From: Ophiobolus disseminans
Lineage: Eukaryota > Ascomycota > Dothideomycetes > Pleosporales > Phaeosphaeriaceae
Reading direction: 5' to 3'
Length of the DNA stretch: 64,000 nt
NCBI GenBank assembly: GCA_010093685.1
Contig: MU006228.1
Span: 603,111-667,110 of the forward strand
Shown here: positions 1 to 12,132 of the stretch, one piece after another
How positions within the stretch are numbered: the first letter of the stretch is position 1
Layout: each line of letters starts with the position of its first letter
Made by a program: the position numbers and the translations under genes
Notes under the pieces: model-generated
Told to the model about the DNA's origin: nothing
Database searches by the model: none
The model's input: the letters and a program-made list of their open reading frames with translations, nothing else

Positions 1-3000
1 CGTTCTCACGCTAAAGCACTGCGGAGACGGCTGCAATGATACCCTAGGCCGTGCCGGCGTTTCCAGCTGCAGAGAGTTATCACACCTGCTAGGGGATCAC
101 CGCGTCGTGGCTTCCTGAACCACGTAATCCCTTGCTCCGAGAGCGAAAATGCCTCATATTCCTTGTTGTCATGTCTCAGGCGGATTCGGGTTGATATCCA
201 GGTCGTCGCTTTCGAGCATTTCGGGCCTTTCGTTCCGCCTGAGGTTGAGCATTTGTGAAGCGAGTCAGGATCACGTGCCACCTAGCCCATGCTGAGCAAC
301 GGTCCGTTTCTGTTAGGTCTGGATCATCGAGAACGAACGGTCGTATGGCGCCTTAGTCCCATTGGGTGGAAACGTCGTCTCAAAAGCTGGGACTCAGCGA
401 AGCCAATCCCCTGCGTCACTGCTCGACAGGTCTTCCATTGGGGGCTCTGGTTACCCATTATGGATTGCATTGATTGCCGTCGAGTCAACACCGACCTCTG
501 ATTTTTATTGGCTATCTCATAACTCTTTCGTTGGCTGGAAATCAACTGCATCTCTGGGTGTCCGAGCTTTACCCGGTCTCTATATTCCACTCAGATGTCT
601 TCGACTTACCCGTTTGAGCCAAGCTAATCAACCAGTGTAGCAACACTCATTCTCACCGATGCGCTTCGATCGTTTCTAGCTTCCACAAAGCAAGCAGGCC
701 GTCGCACTTGGCTGACACACAATCTGCCTCCCCTCCCCTTACAGGCTTGAGGCATCATCCGCCAGTCACCTTATCTGCTCCTACTGCAAGAGCCTGTCTG
801 AGACATTACCTCCGGTCATCCCATACCGCCACTTGAGTGGGACGCTAGCAATCATCACAGGCATGCTGCATTACACCATCGGTAACCTTCGTTCAGCTGA
901 TCATCGCCTCCACTCAACGGCTCGCTTTTCCCGCATGCGGCCTGTTGTTGACTTGCTAGGCCCTGCAAACTGACAGGCATGTGTCTCCTAGATAACAGGA
1001 TGGCGTAAATCTTATGCGGAACCCAGCCCGCCATTGCACATGGAGGCAATCATCTGGACCCCCGCAAGACACTAGAACCGGCCAAAACGTGCCCCATCGG
1101 AGATCCTCTGACGTGGCGAGCGCGGTATGGTTGATCAAGGAGGACGCCATATCCCGGACATTCACTCGCCATCAGTCATGGCTCTTACGAAACTGTCCGT
1201 GTTCGCTCGGCACCGTGTTTTTGTAACGTCAGCGTGGAACACTTGCTCATATCTTACGGCAAGGGCGTCACAAGATGACAAAACACTTCTGTTGAACCGC
1301 CCTCACCGGTGAGCCCGTGATGACGGGCATTGTGCTCAGCCCGAAATGCCAATGGCTTTGTTCATCAGTCAATGCGGTGGCGAGCACCTAGCAAGCTGTC
1401 GTCACCTGGGATTTCTGCCTCAATTTCAGAAGAGGCAACAGTTTCCCACCATCGAGCCAATTGCTCCTGTTACTTAGATTAGACGTTGGGAAGCGTCAAT
1501 GCCCAGAATTTTGGCCTCTTAGTGCAGTTGTGGTAAGTCACTCAGTTCTGATAGCATCGGCAGTCGAGGTGTTGTTGTGGTCCAGGGTGGCCTCGCGTCA
1601 TGCAACAGAGCCACACACCAGCCATCATAATAACATGCAAAATGCGGCCTTGCTGCGGCCACAAACAACGCGCAACAAAACCATGCAAATAGTTTCTTGA
1701 CCAATTACTCCAATGCTGATTTTACCTCCATTTGGCCCCATCAACTCTGCATTGTGATTATCCGTCACCTCGACAACGATTGCGGTCTCAAGCGTGGCCT
1801 CTGAGGCTTTGCTTTGCGATTTTCTGCGTATATGACGACGACCTGACGTTGAAATTCGCTGTAAGGCAATCCGCAGCACATGTAGCGTCATGTGAGTAGA
1901 AAGCAATGCTGGGTAGGGCGCGAGCACATGGGGCAGCGGAGGGACTGACAGCAAGGTCGCACGAAATTTTGATCCCGAGACGAGCGAGCGCTGTGCGTGT
2001 GGGCCGGGATCACGGTCGCCGAGTCTCGCTCGCTCACTGGTGGGCATGGGTGCACTTGTGGGCTGGCTTGGGATGATGCTGCGGCCTCGCTCGGATTGGC
2101 GGACACGACCTTTTGGTGGGTCATTAGACACCCGTCTCTGGCTGGGTGCATGATTGGCATGTCCCCGCACAGAAGAGTGAAATGGTTAGTTGGAGCGCGG
2201 AAGCGATCTAGACATGCTGGCTTGTGGTGCAATGGAAAGTGCGGACAGTCGAGCCTCAGATGAAGCACATCAACTGTGTCATTAATCGTCAAGCAGAAGA
2301 GGTCATGACAGCAGACAATTCTAGCTGGACGACGGCAGCGCGGAAGTAGCGGACTCGCTGACATCGTGTCGCTCACTCCGCCCGACCAAATATTAAGTCA
2401 AGGGATTGTGGCGCGACCTCGAGCATCGCTTGTGAAGCCCTCGACAAAGAAGCATGGACTCTGGCAAGCTCGAGCATGGAAGGCCGCTTTCATGCACCTC
2501 TCCTCTAGCCGCATATGCAGAGTTAGGGATCAGGGACTGACTGCAATTGGCGATTCCGCGTAATCTGTTTGGCCAACAAGTTACACAAGCAGCTTGCGAT
2601 GTTGATGACGACTGATAATATGGTATCGAGCCGGAGGACCGTTAACGGACGAGCTCATAATCACGAGCAACGATGCACGCATGATCTTGGCGACCATAAG
2701 CATGCCGTGCTCCCAGCACCGTATTTTCCACCGAGGCGGCACGATTGGAACAATAAAAACGCGGCCACTCTTGACTGACTATCTCCGGGCCCTGCTTTCG
2801 TGTGGTTTTGACACACGGGGAGACTGAGAGCAGCACGGCAGATACATCGGTACTAGTGTGTCTTCAGGTAGTGGATCAGGATCCGAGCGTCTGGAACTGA
2901 AGGCTCTGCTGCAAGCTCGCATCATATGTCGGCTCATCGGTACTCATCATCTACATGTTGTTGCCAAGCTTTATGGCGGTACATGTGCGGCAGGTGATGG

Positions 3001-4909
3001 AAGCCAATCGAAAGTGGACATGCCTGACTAGTATTCCATCGTCAGGTGGCCATGAGAAGATCTGTAAGCATACAGCAGATGAGCGGTGACGATGATGTGA
3101 CAGAAGGACCGATAGACAATGAGTGACAGCCATTAGAACACAATGGTAAACAGAGCAAAGTGGGGCGGGTAAAAGCCGAAAGAGTAACACCACACGGTTG
3201 TTCCAGCAAGTCATCGATCATAGGATACAAGAGGGCCGTGTTTGACGGCATGAAGTTGAAAGGCAAGATGGGCGCGAGCTGAAACGACCCAACCCACGAC
3301 CTGCAAGAGTACAGTAAACAGCGCCGTGTAACGACGCCCGAGGCTTTGGAAATTCTTAGGACTCTCAGGCTCCATGTCGGAAAAGCGTCCGCCTTACATT
3401 CAAAGGCTGCAGCAGCGTGCGCCGTTAGTCTCATGCGCAACACTTAAGCGAGACATGAAATTATAGAATCCAGAAGCCCAACTACTATTTCGTACTATCA
3501 TCGATCGATTACAGCGGCTCATGTTCAATCAACGAGTCCTGCCTCATACGTCTGGCAAGAACGGGAAAAATCATATTTAGACGTTTGTCGACTGATGGCA
3601 AACAATTGATATCGAACTAAAAGCAAACCATGCTGTGCAACGTGCACATGACTGCAGTATGCTCGAAGAAAGGAATGAAATCATGGGGACACTAGTAGCA
3701 GACTATTGATTCATATCATGTTATTGCATTAGTTCCGAACGGTTCTGCGTGAGTGATCCGAGCGAGCCTGGTAGTTTCAACAAGAATGAGACAAGACGCA
3801 CGAACTACCGCGTATGATGGCTAGACTCCTAAGCCGCAGTCAGAAAATACCATTAAGAGTGGGCATCTGATCAAGCTAGAAGGTTAACGTTTGTAAGTGC
3901 TTGACTGCCATCAAGTAGCTCCCCTCAGTGGACTTCACCTACCATACTGATCCGAGCACATTACGAAACCTCGAGTGAATAGCGACGATCCCAACGGATC
4001 ACTGCACCATGTGTTGAGCAGGACAAGCAGGCTGCGAAGCATGACTGCATGCTGCATTACACTGGACCTGGGTAATCTTACGGGACAGTACCCGAACCGC
4101 ATGGTTCACTGATAGCTACCCACCGTGTATTGAGCGCGGATATGCAATGCCACTGATTCCAGTCAAAGTATAACGCTCTGTATGTCGTCGTCTATATCCG
4201 CCGCCGCGGCTATCTCCGACCCATGGTTGAGCAGCTGCCACCAGCCAATCGCAGCCAACGCTGTGTGTATCGCTGTATGGTACAGCCAGAGATAGTATTC
4301 GAGCGTCCTGCCAATCGCATGCTTTTGCGTACCCAGTGCTTGTCAACGGATGTAGACTACACGCTGCTTGCAGAGCACGAAGCGCAGAGCGATGAGGTCA
4401 TGGCATCCTTCGTCTTGCTAGGAACGACTTCGATATGGCTATTTACAGGAGTACCAATTCTCCACGTGATACATGTCTTGTGCGCATGTAGAAATGTCGG
4501 TGCGAAGAACAGAGTCATGGGCGCATTGTGGAGGTGGTGCTGAGCGGCATTGTGGTATGTCCCGAGTTCGCGTTGCCATCGTCGTTGGCTCTGTAGGTGC
4601 GATTAGCTTTCTTCGCAATCCGTAAGCGCACTTTTGTGATATAAAAACGCGCTCGGTGCCTATTTACAACGAAGGGGTCTTGCCGGCGGTATCCGTCCCA
4701 TCTTTGTTGTGACGATGTTCTTTGGCTTGGCACTGCTGACTAACCCATAGGCTCATCCTATGGGTGCCAAACCTCGCACGCCTCCGACATCTTCACTACA
4801 CGACCTTGATATTTCAGCGCTCCGTGTACACATTCTCTCAATCTATACTCGCGGCCGTGCTGATTGTCACCCAATGACATAGACCCTGTCTTTAAGCGAC
4901 CTGCGCTCT

Positions 4910-4940
<31 letters not shown>

Positions 4941-5458
4941 CAACTCATCTTCGTCCACCCTCCCTGCTTAGGAGCTTTGATGTTGCAACCCGCATACAGT
5001 CTCTCTTTACAGTCCAAATACTGGTGGTGTGCGCGTCAATGTGGTAATCCTCATGCCGCAAGCTGGCGTGGGTGGGTGAACCATCCGGGGCCAGAGCGCA
5101 ACGGCGAATCGTTCAAAACGCTCACCCATGAGAGTCCTTTCATAATATCATCAAATGTCACTTTCCCAGATAAAGAGCATGGCAGTTTTTGGCATGACGT
5201 CGGTAGGGATATCTTTAAGAAACATCTAGCGCCCCGCGACTGTGTGATGAAACGAACGCGACCATCTTGCTCGCGCTCTACAGATCGGTAGACCATGGTT
5301 GCCTTCAATCGGTGTGGTACCGGCATGCGGCAGCCTAACATTGGGGCACACTGTGTGACGCCAAGGCACGTGATATCGCGTTTTGTGTTACCGTCAAGCC
5401 GACTTAAGAACTCACACCTCACACTCTCTCGCTTCTAAAACCTCAATTCATCACCGCA
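1..5458. other. Gene-poor left end, no recognisable gene
   Basis: No reading frame here shows a recognisable domain, a plausible splice structure or sustained fungal codon bias. The open frames are short and overlap on both strands. The longest, on the minus strand around 1625-2376, are proline/serine/histidine-rich without any known motif. I see no tRNA, transposase or reverse-transcriptase motif. The 15-base string catgctgcattacac occurs twice, near 862 and 4048, which may be chance. The only clear simple repeat is the TGCC tract at 4911. It could be intergenic DNA or a mobile element too decayed to recognise. Confidence 0.6.
4911..4941. repeat. (TGCC)n microsatellite
   Basis: Nearly eight uninterrupted copies of the tetranucleotide TGCC, read directly from the sequence. 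It lies about 520 bp upstream of the oxygenase-like gene and is not in a credible coding frame. Confidence 0.95.
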
Positions 5459-7066
5459 ATGGATACAGCTCCGTTTCCGAACAACGAGGCGGTAGACGTT
5501 CCGCAAATGGACTACACGGCAGCCATCTCGCAGGCACTAGGGTCCTTCATTCAAAGCAAATCAGCCACCTTTGCTTGTGGTGGAAGCGTGCCAATCGTAA
5601 GACCTTCCATACGCTTGTTAGATCTTCAAGCCTACTAATGGTCGATGATAGGTTAGCAAGGATGCATCATCTACGACTGTACCGTCTGGGTCAACTTCTT
5701 CGGCTCCGGTGGCTCTCCGCTGGGACTCTCGCGATTTCGCGGCGGGTACAACAAAGCTGTCTTTCCCTCTCGATGCTAACGCTGCCCCATCAACTATTCT
5801 CGTGAAGCTCGTGAGCGACTGTCAACCAGCCAGCTTTGGACTTAACGGCGCCGATGTGCTCGATGAATCCTATCGTAAAGCCACGAAGCTTGATCGAGCG
5901 GCTTTCTCCGTCAACTTCTGTCCCTATGAAGTTGGCATCATCGACACCATCGCTCAACTTCTCTTGCCTGGCACGGAACACGGTACAAAGGGCGTGCGCG
6001 CAGAGCTGTACAAACTCAACGTACGTATATCCTTTTCGAGTCGAGCTCGCTAACAAGGTACGCTCAGATCTACGCAGCTCCCTCAGGCTTCTTCAAAGCT
6101 CACGTAGACACCCCACGCTCGCCAATGCAGTTTGGTTCGCTTGTGGTCTCTCTACCATGCCATCACGTAGGCGGTCAGCTTGTCGTTCGTCACGCCGGGC
6201 TCTCGAAGACGTTCGATTGGGGCACGACGACTGCACTCAACCCCACTTCCAGCCAGATCCAGTGGGCTGCCTTCTATAGCGACTGTGAGCACGAAGTGCT
6301 GCAGGTCACCGAGGGTCATCGCATCACATTGACATACAACCTCTACCATACTCCTGGAGTAGGTGACTTGGCTGGAATGAAGACGGCTATGGACGTCACT
6401 TCTCTACCGCTCTTTCAGTATGGAAAAGATGCGCTGAAGACACCAGGCTTCATGCCACAAGGTGAGTCCTTCACTTGAATACCTTGCATTGCACTTCTAA
6501 CATATCATTAGGCGGTAACTTGGGCATCTACTGTCAACATGCTTACGCCCACGCCGACTACGAAGCCGCAAAAGAGCTTCCTGGAACGCTCAAAGGATCT
6601 GACATGGCTGTCTACGACGTTTTCCGCGCACTTGGTCTCCGAGTCAAAGTTTACGCAATCCTTGCCGGCGACAACAATGATGGATATGAAGACTATGAGG
6701 ACGAGGACGAGGACGAGGATGAAGGGGACCTTCGTTGCAGCATCTTGGGTGAGCTCTGCGGCCTACAAGTTACAGAGGAGGGCGGATATGATGGTTCCAC
6801 CCTGCGGGAAATCACGGATGCGTGGGGCGGACAGCATGTCAACGTGACTTGGGCGAACGAACCTCAGCATCTTGGCCCTGGCCTGGTGCATTTGACTGTG
6901 AGTACCCTCTGATGACACGCGCCCTGGATGAAGCTGACAAGCGCAGTACGGCAATCAAGCTGGCGTCGACACGATGTACTCTAGCGCAGCTATCATCGTA
7001 CAGATACCATCTGCTGGTATTCGTGGCGCTGCTGGTACGCAGAGTGAGCCGATTACGGTGGACTGA
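5459..7066 (+). CDS. 2OG-Fe(II) oxygenase-like protein, 5 exons
   Basis: Predicted exons are 5459-5596, 5652-6020, 6068-6461, 6512-6897 and 6947-7066, giving 468 residues. All four introns are 46-55 nt with GT-AG ends and keep the frame. The middle of the protein carries the pattern of a large fungal family related to prolyl 4-hydroxylase: a VRH segment, then W-x-A-F-Y-S-D-C-E-H-E-V, then G-H-R-x-T-L-T-Y-N-L, and near the end a YGNQAG...IVQIP segment. This family is expected to use iron and 2-oxoglutarate; the substrate is unknown. The D and H of SDCEH are candidate metal ligands, which is inference. A run of alternating Glu/Asp (about residues 340-352) sits in a loop. The start is the first ATG in frame with the spliced product. 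Confidence 0.8.
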
Positions 7067-7450
7067 GGAAATACAGTGGCGTGTTCAATTCTGAGCCTGT
7101 GCTATGGAATTGTCATTCGTACTTGTCCTTCCTTGGGGGAATTATGGAGGGAATTGTTCCCAAGTTTGAGTACGACTTTTCACGAGTAAGCTAGTTTGGG
7201 AGCATGTCCACCTGTAGTGTTTGAGGATAGTACAGATTGCATACGAGAACAGGCGATTGATAGACTGAACAATACATGACTTGTTGGTTCATCTCAATTA
7301 CGTGTCTCCTTTACAACTTGATATTCTAGCCGTGTCTGTACCAGCTCGCTCTTCGCTTAACTTCCCGTCCTTATTCAATCCAGAAGTCCTCCACACGGCT
7401 CATACCTCGCCACCCAAGCGTCTCCGCTCGCTGTACCATTGTGCTCGAAC
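7067..7450. other. Convergent 3' spacer
   Basis: Spacer of 384 bp between the ends of the oxygenase-like gene and the repeat protein on the other strand. I see no gene or structured element; it presumably holds both 3' UTRs. Confidence 0.6.
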
Positions 7451-8887
7451 TCAGTCAAATATCCCATTGAACCCATGTCCGTCCGATCCAACTCCCCAGC
7501 CATCATGATCTCCTCCCGATGCCTCGACCATCGGATCTTGCACCTCCGAATCATCCACCGAATCATCCACCTCCGAATTTTGCATACAAGGATCATGCAT
7601 CGCGGAGTTTTGCACTACCGGATCATGCACCATAGAATCATGCATCGCGGAGTCTTGTACCGCCGAATCATGCACTACCGAATCCTGCATCGTGGAGTCT
7701 TGCACCATCAGATCATGCACACGTGGGTCATGCACCGTCGAATCCTCAACCACCGAATCCTCCACCAACCCATTCTCGTTCCTTACACCACCCCATTCAG
7801 TCTGCACCTTCGCTTTCTTCGCCCTCCCCTCTACTTCCTTTGATTGTACACGTTAGCGCCCCCGTACCTCTCCCTCTTGCGCCCCCATCTCATCTTCACC
7901 CGACTCATGATCCTCCTCTGAAACACTTTTCTTCGTCCTCTCTCTCGTTTTCTTCTTGATAGTCCACTCTCTCCGCATGACGCCACGGCTATCTGGGTTC
8001 GTTTTGCGCGGTTCGTTGAGAGGAGGGATATTATCGCCGGCCTTGTGAAGTTGGCGGAGTGCGGGTGATGAGTTTGTACGGGCGGATGGTTGAGATGTTG
8101 AGATAGGGGGGGTGGTGGGGTTGGGGAGAGGTCGGAGGGAAGGGATGGAAGGAAGGGATGTAGTGTATGGGGTGTATTGAGCAGTTTGGGTGGATGGTGG
8201 GAATGGAAGGAGCGGCTGGATGCCGGGAAAGAGCTGGTTCCCGACTTGGTGTCGAGGGTTCTGTATTCCCTCATACCCCTGTGGAGCGCCGTGAGCTGTC
8301 ATGTGAGTGACGTTGGCCCTTGTCTGTAACATGTGATGTTGCTCGAACCGCGAATACGGGCCCTGTCTACCCTGAACGCCCTGTGGGGTAGTATATCGAG
8401 GCATTGCAACACGGGCTGCGACGTGCTGGTCAAAGTGCGGAGACGGGTCCTGTACACGCCTAAGTCCCTGTGGCATGCCATAAGCAACGGGAGTGGTACT
8501 GTTCATGGGTGTATAAACGCTTTGCTGTGCCGGCCGGAATGGCAATGCAGGAGTTGTAGCAGAAACTGCGACGTGCTCATCAAACTGCGCATAAGGGCCC
8601 TGTGCACCCCCATATCCCCGTGGCGTTCCATAATCAACTGGATAAGCGTTGTTCATCGTAGCATAAACACTTTGCTGCGCCGGCCGGATCGACCATGCCG
8701 GAGTTACAGCAGGAACTGCTCCGTGCGGCACAACCTCCAAATCCGAGGCCTGGCTTCCCCCATAGCTAAGAGTTGCGTCGATATCGTTGCTGAGGCCCAA
8801 GTACGGATCATGTGTTTCTCTAGTAGGGAGAGGAGTGCTGTTGACGTGTGGGTTATACCCCTGTTGTGGGTCAGGCGTCCAGTGCAT
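7451..8887 (-). CDS. Unknown repeat-rich protein with C-terminal pentapeptide repeats
   Basis: I do not recognise this protein. It reads from ATG at 8887 through a first exon to about 7867-7900, then a second exon to the stop at 7451. Two donors fit the frame: GTGAAG (about 70-nt intron, branch-like GCTAAC, acceptor GTAG) or GTACGG at 7867 (39 nt). The longer intron is more typical. Exon 1 encodes about 330 residues rich in Pro, Gln, Tyr and Thr, with roughly 50-residue degenerate repeats containing RPAQQSVY, then a basic segment. Exon 2 begins with a KK-AKV basic patch and then about 16 tandem pentapeptides of form [VM]-[HQE]-[DN]-[SP]-x. No signal peptide or membrane segment is visible. Intrinsic disorder is likely; function unknown. 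Confidence 0.55.
7529..7765 (-). repeat. 15-bp coding minisatellite (pentapeptide array)
   Basis: About 16 imperfect 15-bp units, each encoding [VM]-[HQE]-[DN]-[SP]-x, in frame with exon 2 of the repeat-rich protein. Unit register is kept except for one 9-residue irregular unit (VDDSVDDSE). The consensus on the plus strand resembles gaatcatgcaccgcg. The units differ mostly by single substitutions, so the array is old or under selection at the protein level. Confidence 0.85.
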
Positions 8888-9197
8888 TGTGGATAGAGTG
8901 CTGAGGCTTGGAAGAGGATGATGGATGGATTCGTGGTATTCTCGTAGGATAGCTGGATTGCTAGGCGTGAAGAAGGGGGCTGAGGGTATTCAGGATGTCA
9001 TTGTTGGAGGCTCAGGACTTTCGAAAGATCGGAGAGTAGAATGAATGGGAGGGAAAATACAATTCGAAATAGGTAGCTTGGTGAAATCGAAGAGCAATGT
9101 GGATACCATGGTTAGTTCACGGCGACGATGCCTGCTCGGTGCGGTTTCTGGTCGCAACTACGGTACCTACTTACGCCAACCAAGGTGTAGTTGCTCC
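8888..9197. other. Spacer, no gene seen
   Basis: A 310-bp stretch between two minus-strand reading frames. It should hold the promoter of the repeat-rich protein. No convincing TATA element or coding frame is seen. Confidence 0.5.
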
Positions 9198-9554
9198 CTA
9201 CCTATCACGCATACTCGCATCGTCCTGCACCTGCAGTGTGCTGGCTTTCATCTCCCTCCTGCCTTGCGTAAGATCTATTTGTTGCAGGCGCTGTCGACCG
9301 CGAACCTCAGCATGAGCTAGATCCGGAATTGGGACTGCATGCCGAATGTGTCCGCGTGGGTTAGGGTCCACGAAGCGAAAGGCGGTATGTCGGTGGTCTT
9401 TTCTGCCACCACCAGTATCAGCACTACCGTCGTCGTGGCCGAAATTGAAGTTGTGGCGGCGTGCATGGTGTCTCAGAATAGCCAATTCTCGCTCATCGTC
9501 TGCATCGGAGGGCGCGAAAGCCGTTGTGGTAATCGAAGCGCGACGGTTACGAAC

Positions 9555-10214
9555 TTAGTGATTCTTTTGGTGTCGCTTAGCTACCGCATGTCCATCTTCC
9601 GGCTCTGCCCGCACATCGTCAAGCCTGTATACATCTGGCAAACCTGCGCGCTTCCTATTCCACTTCACGACTTCTAGGTCGGTGTGGTATGCGTGGTGGT
9701 TCGTCGCAGCCGCTGGTAACGTGTCCTTCCGAATGTGCTCCTCTCGATTGCGGATACCGCTGTGAAGTTTGCGAATTACGTCGTTCGCTGGGTGGTATTG
9801 TGCCCAGAAAGGCCAACATGGGTGATGTAGCGGCGGGAGCGGAGGCGACCACGCCCGCTTGTTGTGTGGCTCTAAGAGCTTGAAGATGCGAACAATCCCC
9901 TCGCACATGAATATGCTGAGCTCTTCAAGATCGGCAAGTGGGAGTGTGCGGTCAAGCAGCTCGAGCGCTTGCGCCGAAGACCAGTCCGTGTACTTCTGGA
10001 CCAGCTGGGCTTGGGAGGCGACTGCGAGATCGAGCTCGCGCTGCCGCTTGTTCCACGTCGCATCTACAGCCCGCTGGCGTTTGCGCCTCGTCTCTTCGAT
10101 CGCAGCGAGCTCATTCGGCTGGCGAGGCGGAGCATCATGGATCGTGTCGTGACTAACATCGACGTCCATTAAGTGTCCCACAAGGTCCTCCATATCGGTG
10201 CTTGCCATGGCCAT
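9555..10214 (-). CDS. Unknown charged protein, possible readthrough or broken 3' half
   Basis: The open frame starts at ATG 10214 and ends at a TAA at 9555-9557, giving 219 residues. The protein has a charged helical stretch (about residues 35-75, rich in KR, E and Q) and a Leu-rich segment; I do not recognise it. The same frame is open beyond the TAA down to a stop at 9198, adding about 118 residues with a His/Arg-rich, arginine-methylation-like composition. No intron that removes the TAA fits well: GTAGCT to GATGCAG at this point is out of phase. Options are a genuine stop with a chance continuation, a nonsense mutation in a longer gene, or an unusual intron from a weak GTTTGC donor, which would be in phase. 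Confidence 0.5.
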   Translation of the reverse strand: MAMASTDMEDLVGHLMDVDVSHDTIHDAPPRQPNELAAIEETRRKRQRAVDATWNKRQRELDLAVASQAQLVQKYTDWSSAQALELLDRTLPLADLEELSIFMCEGIVRIFKLLEPHNKRAWSPPLPPLHHPCWPFWAQYHPANDVIRKLHSGIRNREEHIRKDTLPAAATNHHAYHTDLEVVKWNRKRAGLPDVYRLDDVRAEPEDGHAVAKRHQKNH

Positions 10215-10658
10215 TTCGACTGCGAACAGAAAAGTTGAAGGGGATGTGTTGTGGAGTTCTGTTGTACCGGAAGTCCGACTGAAGAAGCGTTCTGCATTTG
10301 TTGGAGATTATCGTTGGTCCATCATGGGGCATTCACCCCACGTGCGGCCTAGATGCTGTGAGCTTGCAACACGCAGATATCAGTAGCTCTGATGGCCAGA
10401 AGCGCACAACACAATGACAGACCCGACTTGTAAAGCGTTCATGAGCTCTGTCTTCATTTGAGACGGCACATTTGTTGTACAATCGTATCCGGGATATGAT
10501 ACAGATATCGCGCAGAAGTGGAGGAGAATGCCAACGCCCACGCGCCGCCGAAACCAGGCCAGCGGTATATGCAGTGCAACCAACCAAACACCCCCATCTT
10601 GACCATTCCCGTCATTATAATCGCTCGCTCGAAAGTTGTGTGTGCCAGAAATCGAATA
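10215..10658. other. Spacer, no gene seen
   Basis: This 444-bp stretch separates the start of the unknown minus-strand gene and the end of TIM17. It should hold the promoter of the former and the 3' UTR of the latter. No structured element is recognised. Confidence 0.55.
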
Positions 10659-11255
10659 TTATGCCGCAACAGCCATGCCGCTACCGCCGCCACTCCCTAG
10701 GCCGCCGGCATCGGGCGGTGGTGGGGGAGCATCGAGCCTCGTGTTGTCGGCCATCATGCGGTTGAAGCCAATGGACACGCCCTCAATGACAGCCAGCAGA
10801 ATGGCACATGATATCGCGCCGTTGCGCATCGACTTGTAGCCGCCTCGTACTGCGAGCGAGCCGCCGGTGAAGAATCCTGCGATGATGGCGTTCCACGGGT
10901 CCTCCTTCTTCCGTATTCCCTTAACTGCGCAATCGTATGTGTTGAAAAGGCCTCCCCAGACTCCGAAGTTGCCGCCGAGAACAGGCGCGCGGGCTTTGAT
11001 TGCGGTAATGGCGCCGATGCGTCGCTCGCCGTATGGGGAGTTACGGAACTGGTACACGTGTGAGAGAGGATGGGGAGGGGAAACCGAAGACACCTACACC
11101 CTTGACACCGTGCCATACTGCTCCACCTACAGCCTGTATGATAGTCAATATATGAATTAGGAGGCACGCTACTGTCGAAGACATACACCCATGGCGAAAG
11201 CACCGCCAAAGTCATTGAGAATAACCCATGGACACGGGTCGCGCGAGTGATCCAT
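10659..11255 (-). CDS. TIM17: Mitochondrial import inner-membrane translocase subunit Tim17
   Basis: Three exons (11255-11187, 11133-11098, 11048-10659) encode 164 residues. Tim17 is the channel-associated subunit of the TIM23 complex, which moves presequence proteins across or into the mitochondrial inner membrane. The N-terminus MDHSRDPCPWVILNDFGGAF, the GERRIGA loop and the four Gly-rich membrane spans with AIIAGFFTGG are hallmark features of the family. Length matches the usual 155-165 residues. The tail is Pro- then Gly-rich, as is common in fungi. Exon 2 is only 36 nt. Both introns (53 and 49 nt) are phase 0. The gene is divergent from the dynamin-like gene across about 0.9 kb. Confidence 0.96.
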
Positions 11256-12132
11256 TGCGGTGTATTATTAGAAATGCGAGGTGTGTGAGGAGAGGGAGAA
11301 ATTGGCGGCTGCGGTTGCTGGAAGGCGAGTTCAGACGGGTGTGACGACGATGATGCGCATCAACTTTTTCGCGGAGCCTTGCGCTTCGTCGGGGAAACTT
11401 CGGGCCGGCGGACAACATCTTGATGTCGTCTCGTCTCAACTCAGCGCACCACATCATCTACACATCATCGAGCATACAACCAGGTATCTGTATTCCCATG
11501 TTCTGGATATCTTCTCACTGGACGCCAAAGACAGTTGGAATAGGTCAAAAAGACTCTTAGCTCATGGCCCATCAAGAGTGATCCGGAGTATACTTCTCAT
11601 GCCTCTTTCTTGTCATATACGTGCCTTCATTTTGAATCATGTCAATCTCTTCTTTCACGTCACGCTCTCAGTTCTCATGAGCATACTTCGATTGCCGCCG
11701 TTTGAACGCGGATGATGAGGTAGGCCTCACTCACCGCGTTTAGTCATGGAACTTCACCGCTTCGTCCATATGTCTCAATTTCTTCATTATGCGTTTTGCT
11801 ATCACTTAGTACTGGTTTCTTCTCGTAGCATATAGTTGCTTCTCGATCCTACGCGCTGCTGTAGATGTTTACTTCCTCAGCTCTTCCGCCCGTTCGCAGG
11901 GCCAACGGACTCATGGTCCCGCCGCATCCTTCCTTGGCCTGACAATGATGAGTCGCCTTCACCGCAGCTTTCGCTACTGTACCCTGCATCTGTTGTCGCT
12001 GGCAACGCGCCTTCTAGCTTCCATAAGTCTTGGCGCACGCTCCGCTGAGCCACAGCTTTACAACGCCTTTCCGCGCCCTCACCTCGCGCTCTCTCACCTC
12101 AAACCCACGACTCACGTCCAGCAACTGCAAAG
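11256..12132. promoter_or_regulatory. Divergent intergenic region, TIM17 / dynamin-like gene
   Basis: A stretch of 877 bp separates two oppositely transcribed genes, so both promoters should lie here. Pyrimidine-rich stretches precede the dynamin-like start. I see no further gene and no clear operator. Confidence 0.5.

Noticed and set aside
1625..2376. Two overlapping minus-strand frames of 160-180 codons
   Set aside because: They overlap in different frames, have random-looking composition and no splice partner.
862..4062. Repeated 15-base word catgctgcattacac as target-site or element ends
   Set aside because: Only two copies with no extended similarity on either side; chance cannot be excluded.
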